Source: Nitrospinae bacterium RIFCSPLOWO2_12_FULL_45_22
Lineage (GTDB): Bacteria; 2-12-FULL-45-22
Assembly (NCBI GenBank): GCA_001803565.1
Contig: MHDQ01000044.1
Span: forward strand, 1 to 16,121
DNA length: 16,121 nt
Direction of reading: 5' to 3'
The notes beneath the pieces were generated by a model. That model was not told where the DNA came from. It saw only the letters and a list, made by a program, of their open reading frames with translations, and searched no databases. Below, in pieces: positions 1 through 6,474 of this stretch (position 1 is the stretch's first letter; each line of letters starts with the position of its first letter). The translations under genes and the position numbers were made by a program.

Positions 1-207
1 ACCCGCCGGCCTCTCTTCGCTACGCCGGAATTGAAAACGAAGATGAAAGATGTTCTGGCAAAGATTCGGTCCGGCGAATTTGCCCGGGAATGGACTGCTG
101 AGCAACAGGCCGGTCAGCCCTTATTCAATGAATTGAAACGGAAGGCCCTGGAGCATCCATTGAATGCCCTGGAAGATAAAGTCAGGAAAGAATTGAAAGG
201 CGGCTAA
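1..207 (+). CDS. ilvC: Ketol-acid reductoisomerase, C-terminal end (partial)
   Basis: This frame is open from the first base and ends with TAA at 205-207, so only the last 68 residues are in the window. They match the C-terminal helical domain of class I ketol-acid reductoisomerase: TPELKTKMKDVLAKIRSG, then EFAREW, then an E-x-Q-A-G-x-P-x-F-N segment, and a basic Val-Arg tail near the end, which is how this family usually finishes. The enzyme carries out the NADPH-dependent isomerisation and reduction of acetohydroxy acids in valine, leucine and isoleucine synthesis, in the cytoplasm. The NADPH-binding domain lies upstream of the window. The stop overlaps the pyrK start by one base (TAATG), so the two are probably cotranscribed and translationally coupled. 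The identification rests on the C-terminal segment alone, but that segment is distinctive. Confidence 0.8.
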   Translation, partial: TRRPLFATPELKTKMKDVLAKIRSGEFAREWTAEQQAGQPLFNELKRKALEHPLNALEDKVRKELKGG

Positions 208-1055
208 TGGAGACTCTCGTCATGGATAACATTCAACTGGGGCCGAACTATTTTTGTCTGAGGCTCCTCTGCCCCGAAATAGCGCCTGCTTACCAGCCTG
301 GCCAATTCGTTATGCTCCGGGCATGGGCCGGCTATGACCCTTTACTGCCCAGGCCATTCGCTATTCATCAGACCTGGCAAAGACAAGATCAGGAGCAGCA
401 AGGGATCGATATCCTCTACCAGGTAGTAGGCCGGGGTACCAGATTGATGGCTGGACTTAAGCCGGGCGATCAGATATATCTTGTAGGCCCGTTAGGTAAG
501 GGTTTTATTATCCCTGAGGGACTCCAGAGTGCATTTTTGGTGGGGGGTGGGATGGGGATAGCCCCTTTGCTGGCCCTGGCCCATAAGATTATCCGGGATA
601 GTAGACCATCACCCAAACTATCTCTTCTATTAGGTGGCAAGGGGAAAGAAGACCTGTTAAGGGTAAAGGAGTTTATTGAGTTGAAGGTATCGGTTCATCT
701 GGCTACCGAGGATGGGTCAGTAGGACATAAAGGGTTGGTTACTGAGATGTTGCCTACTATTATACCCCGGCAGCGGCCCCAGGTGATCTATGCCAGTGGT
801 CCAGAGGCAATGCTAAAAAAGATAGCGCATGAGGCCAGCTACTACGAAATACCGTGTCAGGTATCTTTAGAGAGACTCATGGCCTGCGGGATAGGGGCCT
901 GTTTGAGCTGTGTAACCAAGACTAGACTAGCACAACCCCCGGAGGGCCTATCGCCAGATGGCGTCAGCCCTACACCATTCCAATACCAGAGGGTATGCCT
1001 GGATGGGCCGGTGTTTGAGGCCCAGGAGGTTATCTGGAATAATGGAGCTGAATAG
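207..1055 (+). CDS. pyrK: Dihydroorotate dehydrogenase B, electron transfer subunit PyrK
   Basis: The 282-residue product is the FAD and [2Fe-2S] subunit that passes electrons from the PyrD FMN to NAD+ in pyrimidine synthesis. The ferredoxin reductase-type FAD domain carries PRPFAI at residues 48-53. The NAD-binding domain carries GGGMGIAPL at 113-121. The cluster ligands are C227, C232, C235 (in MACGIGACLSC) and C264 (in RVCLDGPVF). The loop between C235 and C264 is 28 residues, about 12 longer than I recall for the Bacillus protein, and is rich in Pro and Gly. The start at 207 overlaps the upstream stop (TAATG), with a GAAAGG-like site just before it; an internal Met at residue 6 is possible but would trim the first strand. 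The gene overlaps pyrD by 14 bases, as expected for subunits of one complex. Confidence 0.93.
   Translation: METLVMDNIQLGPNYFCLRLLCPEIAPAYQPGQFVMLRAWAGYDPLLPRPFAIHQTWQRQDQEQQGIDILYQVVGRGTRLMAGLKPGDQIYLVGPLGKGFIIPEGLQSAFLVGGGMGIAPLLALAHKIIRDSRPSPKLSLLLGGKGKEDLLRVKEFIELKVSVHLATEDGSVGHKGLVTEMLPTIIPRQRPQVIYASGPEAMLKKIAHEASYYEIPCQVSLERLMACGIGACLSCVTKTRLAQPPEGLSPDGVSPTPFQYQRVCLDGPVFEAQEVIWNNGAE
1024..1029 (+). promoter_or_regulatory. Ribosome binding site deciding the pyrD start
   Basis: AGGAGG lies inside the end of pyrK, 12 bases before the ATG at 1042. The spacing is slightly long, but no other start in this frame has such a site and the protein family begins at this Met, so it supports 1042 rather than the longer open frame from 958. 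Confidence 0.6.
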
Positions 1056-1971
1056 AGAACCGGACCTGTCTATCAATCTAGCTGGGATCAACCTCAAAAA
1101 CCCGGTGATGACCGCCTCGGGCACCTTTGGCTACGGAGAGGAGTATGAACCCTATCTAGATTTGAATCGGCTCGGGGCTATAGTCGTGAAGGGCCTTTCT
1201 TTAAACCCTTCCCCAGGGAATCCTCCACCCCGCATGGTAGAGACGCCAGCCGGCATGTTAAACGCTATTGGTTTGCAGAATATCGGGGTAGAGGCTTTTA
1301 TCCAGGAAAAGATTCCCCGATTAAAGCAGTTCCAGACCCCTATAATAGTGAATTTCCTGGGTAGCAGTGTAAGGGAATATTGCGATGTAGCAGAAAGGCT
1401 CAGTGTAGCCGAGGGGGTTGCTGGTCTGGAAGTGAACCTCTCCTGCCCCAATATCAAGAAAGGTGGTCTGGCCTTTGGGGTTGACCCAGAAGCTACTTAT
1501 AGCTTGATCAAAGAAATAAAGCGGGCAACCTCGCTCCCTCTGCTGGTCAAGCTCTCCCCTAATATAACTGATATAACGGTGCCCGCCAGAGCGGCCGAGG
1601 ATGGTGGGGCCGATGCCCTGACACTCATCAATACCGTCCTGGGTATGGCTATAGATATAGAGACCCGCCGGCCCAGGCTGGCCAATGTCACTGGCGGTCT
1701 ATCAGGACCGGCTATTAAACCTATTGCCCTGCGCATGGTCTACCAGGCTGCTCAAGCGGTTAAGATACCTATTATTGGGGTGGGTGGGATAATGACTGGA
1801 GAGGATGCCTTAGAGTTTATTATTGCCGGGGCTAGTGCCGTACAAATTGGTACGGCCAATTTCTTGGACCCCACCGCTACTATAAGAATAATTGAGGAAA
1901 TAGAAGCCTACTGCCGCCAACATAAAATCGCCTCTATCAAAGAGATAATCGCCACCCTAAAGGTTCAGTAA
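1042..1971 (+). CDS. pyrD: Dihydroorotate dehydrogenase (NAD+), catalytic subunit PyrD, class 1B
   Basis: The 309-residue product is the FMN-containing TIM-barrel subunit that oxidises dihydroorotate to orotate. Signature segments appear in order: TASGTFGYGEEY (24-35), VVKGLS (48-53) with the FMN-contacting Lys50, LNAIGLQN (73-80), NLSCPN (132-137) with the catalytic base Cys135 typical of class 1B, LVKLSPN (168-174), and the phosphate-binding GVGGI (246-250). The length is normal for the family. The frame is open 28 codons further upstream, but the start at 1042 is chosen because MELNREPDLSINLAGINLKNP matches the normal class 1B N-terminus and an AGGAGG lies 12 bases upstream. It overlaps the end of pyrK by 14 bases. 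A Cys base plus an adjacent PyrK makes class 1B secure. Confidence 0.95.
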   Translation: MELNREPDLSINLAGINLKNPVMTASGTFGYGEEYEPYLDLNRLGAIVVKGLSLNPSPGNPPPRMVETPAGMLNAIGLQNIGVEAFIQEKIPRLKQFQTPIIVNFLGSSVREYCDVAERLSVAEGVAGLEVNLSCPNIKKGGLAFGVDPEATYSLIKEIKRATSLPLLVKLSPNITDITVPARAAEDGGADALTLINTVLGMAIDIETRRPRLANVTGGLSGPAIKPIALRMVYQAAQAVKIPIIGVGGIMTGEDALEFIIAGASAVQIGTANFLDPTATIRIIEEIEAYCRQHKIASIKEIIATLKVQ

Positions 1972-1985
1972 GCGTTCATCTCTGA

Positions 1986-1998
1986 GGGCCCAGAGCCC
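1986..1998. terminator. Weak hairpin between convergent pyrD and hsdM
   Basis: The 45-base gap between the convergent pyrD and hsdM ends contains GGGC-CCAGA-GCCC, a four-pair GC stem with a short T-rich stretch after it. It could act as a weak terminator in the plus direction. The stem is short and the T-run is interrupted, so this is only a candidate. Confidence 0.25.
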
Positions 1999-2016
1999 AT
2001 GATTTCTTTGGTTCCT

Positions 2017-3690
2017 CTATATGCCTTTGTTCCGCAATATCTGCACCGCTGTTGTAATCTCCACGGCTTGTGATTCAATAATAGCAATCAACTCATCTGG
2101 TGTCCTGCTATCTTCTCGATTCTTTCGGTTAGGATTAACCGCCTTAAGATCGTAATTTTTCGCCTCAATCTCTTCTATCGGGACTCGCCAGGAACGCCAA
2201 CTAGATTGCGGAATTTTGATTGTGGATTGCGGACTGTCTTTATTCCGCATTCCAAATTCTGCATTCAACAATTGAAAGAACTCCTCAAATTGTTCTGCAG
2301 TTAAGGGCTGCTTTTTAGTTATATTGATATCGGATAAATCGTAATACCAGATTTCTTTCGTAGGCCCCCCTTTGTTAAAAAATAAGAGGTTAGTCTTGCT
2401 TGCTGCCCCGGCATTCATGAAAACCTTTGGCGGAAGACTCACGATGAGCCATAGGTTGCATTCATTAAGGAGTTTACGCTTGGTCTGGACAAAGGCAGTC
2501 TCATTTGTGCGGAACAAGACCCCTTCATCCATCACAATCCCGCATCTCCCACCCGGCTTGAGACTATCCATCACATGTTGCAGAAAAAGAACCTGCGTAG
2601 CGCTAGTCTTATAGGCGAAGCAAGTCTGGGCCTCTTTCCCCTCTTTACCGCCGAATGGAGGATTGGTAAGCACCACATCAAAAAGGGCTGGTGCGCTGGA
2701 GAAGAGCCCACCATAAACCTCAAGCCCCGTCAGTGTGTTTCCATGCCAGATATGGGGTTCATCAATTTCCTGGAGCACGAGGTTTGCCAACGCAATCGGA
2801 TAAACCAGGTTTTCCTTTTCTCGGCCATAAAAGGTGCTGGTTTTAAGAATTGCTATTTCTTCCCCTGTGTTTGCCTTCTGCCTCATGAGTTGATATGCTT
2901 GCGCTAAAAACCCCCCGGTTCCGCAACCCGGATCGTAGACTGTCTCTCCGACCTCTGGGTTAATTACCCTCACCATCACCCGGATAACCTCTCTTGGCGT
3001 AAAGAACTGTCCACCGTCATTGTTTTTCTCCCCCATCTGCTGGAGCAATCCTTCATACACCTGTGAGAGGGTAAACATGTGGGTCTCATCAACCGTTACC
3101 GAATGCTGATTTCGGATTGTGGATTGCGGAATCTTAGATTGAGGAGTTTCTAATATATCCGCATTCCGCATTCCCAATTCCACATTCAAATTGTGGATTT
3201 TATCAAGGATATCCAGGAGGTTACGCTCAGTATCTATCCCGGTCTTTTCAATGGACGAAAAAACCTCACTAATGACTTTCTGCCGAGGAGTGGCTCCTGG
3301 TTTGCTTTTAAGGTCTCGTAGATAAGGTATAAGTTCCGCGTTTACAAAGGACATAAATGCCCCGAGCGTGCTGTTTTGAAGCTCTTTTCTTTTCAACCCT
3401 TGAACTTTTAAACCCTGCGACTCTTTAACTTTGTTTTGTGGCGGTGCGGCCCAGTCGCACCAGCGATATGGATATTCCAAAGACGGTCTAAAATCCGCGC
3501 CTACTGCCTTTGCCTGCTCTGCCTCTTTCTCTTCCCGCTCATCAAGGATACGAAGGAAGAGCATCCAGGTAAGTTCCGGCACATACTGAAGAGCCCCGGC
3601 CCGGCCGGAGCGCCGCATAATATCGCAGATGCCTTTGATGTAGGCATTCAGCGATTGCGGGGTAGAAATTTTGCGGTTGTTTTTAGCCAT
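2017..3690 (-). CDS. hsdM: Type I restriction-modification system DNA methyltransferase subunit HsdM
   Basis: The 557-residue product is an adenine-N6 DNA methyltransferase that pairs with HsdS to modify host DNA. The N-terminal helical domain spans about residues 1-165 (LNAYIKGICDIMRRSG near the start). The methylase domain follows, with GGQFFTPREV (226-235), AdoMet motif I DPGCGTGGF (253-261) and catalytic motif IV NPPF (343-346). Three low-complexity stretches break the usual architecture: about 88-104 (KESQGLKVQGLKRKEL), 169-197 and 476-496. The last two are translated copies of the repeat family described below, and all three keep the frame open. The start at 3690 has a GAGGAG site and overlaps the HEPN stop by 8 bases, implying coupled translation. 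HsdR and HsdS lie upstream on the same strand, separated from this gene by Gabija. Confidence 0.93.
   Translation of the reverse strand: MAKNNRKISTPQSLNAYIKGICDIMRRSGRAGALQYVPELTWMLFLRILDEREEKEAEQAKAVGADFRPSLEYPYRWCDWAAPPQNKVKESQGLKVQGLKRKELQNSTLGAFMSFVNAELIPYLRDLKSKPGATPRQKVISEVFSSIEKTGIDTERNLLDILDKIHNLNVELGMRNADILETPQSKIPQSTIRNQHSVTVDETHMFTLSQVYEGLLQQMGEKNNDGGQFFTPREVIRVMVRVINPEVGETVYDPGCGTGGFLAQAYQLMRQKANTGEEIAILKTSTFYGREKENLVYPIALANLVLQEIDEPHIWHGNTLTGLEVYGGLFSSAPALFDVVLTNPPFGGKEGKEAQTCFAYKTSATQVLFLQHVMDSLKPGGRCGIVMDEGVLFRTNETAFVQTKRKLLNECNLWLIVSLPPKVFMNAGAASKTNLLFFNKGGPTKEIWYYDLSDINITKKQPLTAEQFEEFFQLLNAEFGMRNKDSPQSTIKIPQSSWRSWRVPIEEIEAKNYDLKAVNPNRKNREDSRTPDELIAIIESQAVEITTAVQILRNKGI
2203..2267. 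repeat. ATTCCGC/GATTGCGG inverted repeat inside hsdM (C-terminal copy)
   Basis: The left arm has GATTGCGG-type units (2203-2235) and the right arm ATTCCGCATTCC-type units (2241-2267), in opposite orientation. On the coding strand the copy is translated as NAEFGMRNKDSPQST and so on (HsdM residues 476-496), in frame, between the methylase core and the C-terminal segment. Confidence 0.8.
3101..3190. repeat. ATTCCGC/GATTGCGG inverted repeat inside hsdM (N-terminal copy)
   Basis: The left arm (3101-3142) carries GGATTGTGGATTGCGG units and the right arm (3157-3190) ATTCCGCATTCCC units. It is read in frame as VELGMRNADILETPQSK and following residues (HsdM 169-197), placed exactly between the N-terminal helical domain and the methylase domain. 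Confidence 0.8.
3379..3429. repeat. Second low-complexity repeat type inside hsdM
   Basis: Degenerate tandem units close to CAACCCTTGAAC and TTTTAAACCC encode the in-frame KESQGLKVQGLKRKEL stretch of HsdM. The units differ from the ATTCCGC family. Only one copy is visible in this window, so it is a tentative call. Confidence 0.45.
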
Positions 3691-4084
3691 TTAATTTCTC
3701 CTCGGGGAACATGGTCTTAATAAAACTCTTAGCCTCTTCCAAATCTTTCTCGATATCTTCACAGGTAAGCTCTAAATCTCCAAGAGGAGGATATCTATCA
3801 GCAAAATAATATCCTGTTATACGTTCACATAATAGGTAGAAATTTTGAAGTTCAGAATTATATCGAATGGCTTCGTCCAGGAGAGCATCAAGTTCGTGGA
3901 TCTTTTTAAGCTTCCAGCCGCACCGGAGAAGAAAGGCCTTAAGATACTTTTCCACACTCTGCTGGAGGAAAAAACCTGCCGCCTCTGGGTCCTGATGCTT
4001 TAAATTTCTTTTTGCTCGCTCCCAATCCTTACGAGCTATCTTTAACCAATCCTCCATATCCGAGTATTCATCAGATTTATTCAT
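3683..4084 (-). CDS. HEPN domain protein (toxin-like partner of MNT)
   Basis: The 133-residue product has the all-helical HEPN pattern: a WLKIARKDWERAKRNL helix (13-28), AGFFLQQSVEKYLKAFLL (36-53), KIHELDALL around His63, and a Y-x-x-x-RYP motif near 92-99. Small HEPN proteins encoded next to MNT nucleotidyltransferases usually form type VII-like toxin-antitoxin pairs in which HEPN is an RNase toxin. The usual R-x4-6-H catalytic motif is not clearly present here (R54 and H63 are nine positions apart), so RNase activity is uncertain. The start overlaps the MNT stop (ATGA) and the stop overlaps the hsdM start by 8 bases, so the three genes probably form one coupled unit. The HEPN fold call is fairly sure; the toxin role is inference. 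Confidence 0.82.
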   Translation of the reverse strand: MNKSDEYSDMEDWLKIARKDWERAKRNLKHQDPEAAGFFLQQSVEKYLKAFLLRCGWKLKKIHELDALLDEAIRYNSELQNFYLLCERITGYYFADRYPPLGDLELTCEDIEKDLEEAKSFIKTMFPEEKLNG

Positions 4085-4398
4085 AGTGTAATCCCTTCTT
4101 CTAATATATGACGAACAAATTGATCCCCTTTTTTTCGCCTTTTTTCTACTTCGTCGGGAGTTAATACAATGGGGGACAGAGGAAGCCCGTTTCGCAAATC
4201 ACGCATAAGACCTCTCACCCTTGCCATCCTTTCAAAGAAGCGCTCATTAGTGGGTGCGATAATAAAAAGGTCTATATCGCTATCTTCCGTTTCCTCTCCT
4301 GTAGCATAAGACCCGTAGAGGATGACCTTCTCGGCATGATATTCTTTCTTCAATCTCTCACTTATCTTTCGCAGCCGTTCGTATATTTCCTGGTTCAT
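4081..4398 (-). CDS. MNT-type minimal nucleotidyltransferase (antitoxin-like)
   Basis: The 105-residue product has the minimal DNA polymerase beta-like nucleotidyltransferase signature G29-S30, ten residues, then D41-x-D43 (in LYGSYATGEETEDSDIDLFI), which binds metal and nucleotide. In characterised HEPN/MNT pairs the MNT protein transfers AMP to the HEPN toxin and silences it. The third catalytic acid that usually sits on a later strand is not evident: the expected position reads LPLSPIVL. The start at 4398 has GGAAGG seven bases upstream; that site lies in the last codons of an hsdM-like relic. The stop overlaps the HEPN start by four bases. Confidence 0.85.
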   Translation of the reverse strand: MNQEIYERLRKISERLKKEYHAEKVILYGSYATGEETEDSDIDLFIIAPTNERFFERMARVRGLMRDLRNGLPLSPIVLTPDEVEKRRKKGDQFVRHILEEGITL

Positions 4399-4402
4399 AT
4401 CG

Positions 4403-4489
4403 TCACCTTCCTAATTTGGCCTTAGTATCGCCGATGCCCTTGATATATGCGCCAAATTGAGAAAATAGGGTCTGAGCAAGAATCTCATC
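4403..4489 (-). pseudogene. Relic of the hsdM 5' end upstream of MNT-HEPN
   Basis: Between stop codons this frame reads SQFGAYIKGIGDTKAKLGR and then TGA. It aligns with HsdM residues 12-30 (QSLNAYIKGICDIMRRSGR). At the DNA level 4421-4450 matches 3616-3645 at 24 of 30 positions by my count. There is no start codon. Its last codons (GGA AGG TGA) form the ribosome binding site of the MNT gene. It lies on the same strand and about 800 bases upstream of the true hsdM start, with MNT-HEPN between. Chance similarity is possible because the match is short, but the parallel case at hsdS makes a relic more likely. Confidence 0.6.
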
Positions 4490-4632
4490 TTATTGGTATC
4501 AAAGCTTATAAATTCTTTTTCCTTCTGGCAACTATCAATTATTATAAAGACCGCACGTCTTTCCCTCACATTTTCGTTTTATCAATATGAAAGCTCCGGT
4601 CATTTTAACTCCCAAGAAGAACTATATCATTG
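4490..4632. other. AT-rich spacer between gajB and the hsdM relic
   Basis: No gene is visible. It probably contains one junction of the Gabija insertion. On the minus strand a possible promoter reads TTGCCA (4526-4531) and TATAAG (4505-4510) with a 15-base spacer, which could drive MNT-HEPN-hsdM, but the spacing is short and this is weak. Confidence 0.35.
4546..4562 (-). terminator. Hairpin downstream of gajB
   Basis: AAAGAC-GTGCG-GTCTTT on the minus strand forms a six-pair stem about 70 bases after the gajB stop. No clean T-run follows, so it may be only a weak terminator or a processing site. Confidence 0.35.
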
Positions 4633-6474
4633 TCAAAAATAAAATTGATTCAGAATATTACTTTTGTCATTTTCTGGGAACATAATTGTGACAGACTGTC
4701 TTGCGCGGGTCACACCAACATAAAATAGCTTCCTAAAATTTAGAGTATCCTTGAAACTCCTAGAGTCAACATAAGGTAAAATTATATGATCAAATTCTTT
4801 CCCCTTTGCCTGATGAATCGTTAAGACATAAATTCCTCTTCTCAGTCTCTGTATGCGTGCAAACTGAAACTGGAGGAACTTACCCTCTATCAATTCAATT
4901 ATTTCTGATGGAGACAGATTGGGATGAACAGTGGCAATGCCTGCAAGGGATTCATAGAGATTAAAGATATCTCTATTGATTCTAAAAGCTCTTCTCAAGA
5001 TATCGAGTTTTTTACTAATCTCTCCGAGCAACGAGGAAATCGCATCTAATTTTGTCGCTAACAGATCATTTATATTCTCAATCAACAATGTGGTTTCTTC
5101 TTTTCTATAGCTCCCCTTGTCAATTGGGCCACCTATTTGGAGATAACTCTTCTCTATTTTATCCCACGGAACCGTATAATTACCATCGCACGATTCTGTT
5201 AAAATGGATCGATAAACATAAAGAATTATTTTAAGCTTGTTAGACGTTACATCTCCAAGGGAAATTATTAGCCCTCTAAAGAAATTGTGTTGTTTATCTC
5301 CTTTGCTGATTTCTTTACACCCAATACCAAATTTTCTAAAGTGCCTGTTAATCTTATGTATATAATCATTCCGATAGAACAGAACTCCAATACTTGATAA
5401 AGGCTCCTGTCTTTGAAGTGATCGCACATATTTATCCAACAAATTAAAACAACCGACTGGAGCAGCTCTTCCTTGAGCATCGAAGGGTTGTAGTTTAAAG
5501 TCAGAGCAATTACGACAATCTATCGAATTATTTTGCTCCTCTCGATAGTTAAATCGGAGATTTTCGAATATCCGTTTTAACTCAGGCTTATCTTTGAATC
5601 TATGCAAAGTGTTAAGGAATTTGGGTTGTATGTTGTAAAAATCCTTTGCTTGCCGGAGACGATCTAATGCAGCACCTCGCCACTCATATATCTGCTGAAG
5701 CTCATCTGCAAAAAGCAGGAGATAACCGTTGCCCTTCAATCTCTTAACAATTTCAAACTGTAGATCCGATGAATCCTGAAACTCATCTACAATAATCACA
5801 GGATACTTCTCTTGATAAATTTCTATTAGGACATTAGATTCGGAGATTATCCTATAAAAGTAATATCCAAAATCGTCAAAATATATTCGACCATTTCTGT
5901 TTTCGTTCAATATGAATTCCCTGATGGGATGAGTATATGCTTTCCACTTGTCAGGGAATTTTATTGGATAGTGAGGTGTCGGAAAAGCAGGGTTATAATA
6001 CTCAAGCATATTTGATAACTGCTCTAATTCCTGATTTCTCTGGTTCTCTCCTCTATGAAGAGCAGGTATTGATGAGTCTTTACGGATAAAAGACTCGAGG
6101 GCGTTATATCTTTCCTCAGGTGATATAATTTCCAAATTAAAAGGTAGTCCCAAATATGTCCTGAAAGCCCATACCTTTTGTCGGAAAAAGCTATGAAAAT
6201 TTGTTATCTCAATTCTTTTCTGGGTTTCCTTTGACAATATACGATCAGCCTCTATCTGCAATTCGGCACGGGCATTTTTAGAAAAGGTTAAGAAGAGAGC
6301 CCTTTGGTGGGGTTTTAATCGTTCCCCTTTATCAAGACCTTTCTCTATAATTGACTGAGCATATAGAACACCAGTTACTGTCTTTCCTGAACCAGGGGGA
6401 GCTTCTACAAGAATCACCTTATCTCTACAGTTGATAATACATTCTTGGTCAGGATCAGGATAGATAATAGACAT
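4633..6474 (-). CDS. gajB: Gabija helicase GajB (UvrD/PcrA-like superfamily 1)
   Basis: The 613-residue product has superfamily 1A helicase motifs in order: Walker A APPGSGKT (25-32), motif Ia-like LFLTFSKNARAEL (60-72), Walker B VDEFQD (229-234), motif III FADELQQIYEWRGA (255-268), motif V TIHQAKGKEFD (552-562) and motif VI FYVGVTRAR (584-592). A UvrD-like helicase directly after an OLD-type ATPase/TOPRIM protein is the defining pair of the Gabija anti-phage system, in which GajB assembles with GajA. The start at 6474 overlaps the gajA stop by 20 bases. It is longer than the roughly 500 residues of the well-known Bacillus GajB; the extra length appears to lie in the central region, which holds a CxxC (320-323) and the 400-540 helical segment. 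The gene is visibly more AT-rich than hsdR and carries no ATTCCGC repeats. Confidence 0.88.
   Translation of the reverse strand: MSIIYPDPDQECIINCRDKVILVEAPPGSGKTVTGVLYAQSIIEKGLDKGERLKPHQRALFLTFSKNARAELQIEADRILSKETQKRIEITNFHSFFRQKVWAFRTYLGLPFNLEIISPEERYNALESFIRKDSSIPALHRGENQRNQELEQLSNMLEYYNPAFPTPHYPIKFPDKWKAYTHPIREFILNENRNGRIYFDDFGYYFYRIISESNVLIEIYQEKYPVIIVDEFQDSSDLQFEIVKRLKGNGYLLLFADELQQIYEWRGAALDRLRQAKDFYNIQPKFLNTLHRFKDKPELKRIFENLRFNYREEQNNSIDCRNCSDFKLQPFDAQGRAAPVGCFNLLDKYVRSLQRQEPLSSIGVLFYRNDYIHKINRHFRKFGIGCKEISKGDKQHNFFRGLIISLGDVTSNKLKIILYVYRSILTESCDGNYTVPWDKIEKSYLQIGGPIDKGSYRKEETTLLIENINDLLATKLDAISSLLGEISKKLDILRRAFRINRDIFNLYESLAGIATVHPNLSPSEIIELIEGKFLQFQFARIQRLRRGIYVLTIHQAKGKEFDHIILPYVDSRSFKDTLNFRKLFYVGVTRARQSVTIMFPENDKSNILNQFYF

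Noticed and set aside
958-1041. Longer pyrD start at 958
   Set aside because: The extra 28 residues lie within the pyrK cluster region and do not resemble any PyrD N-terminus; the start at 1042 matches the family.
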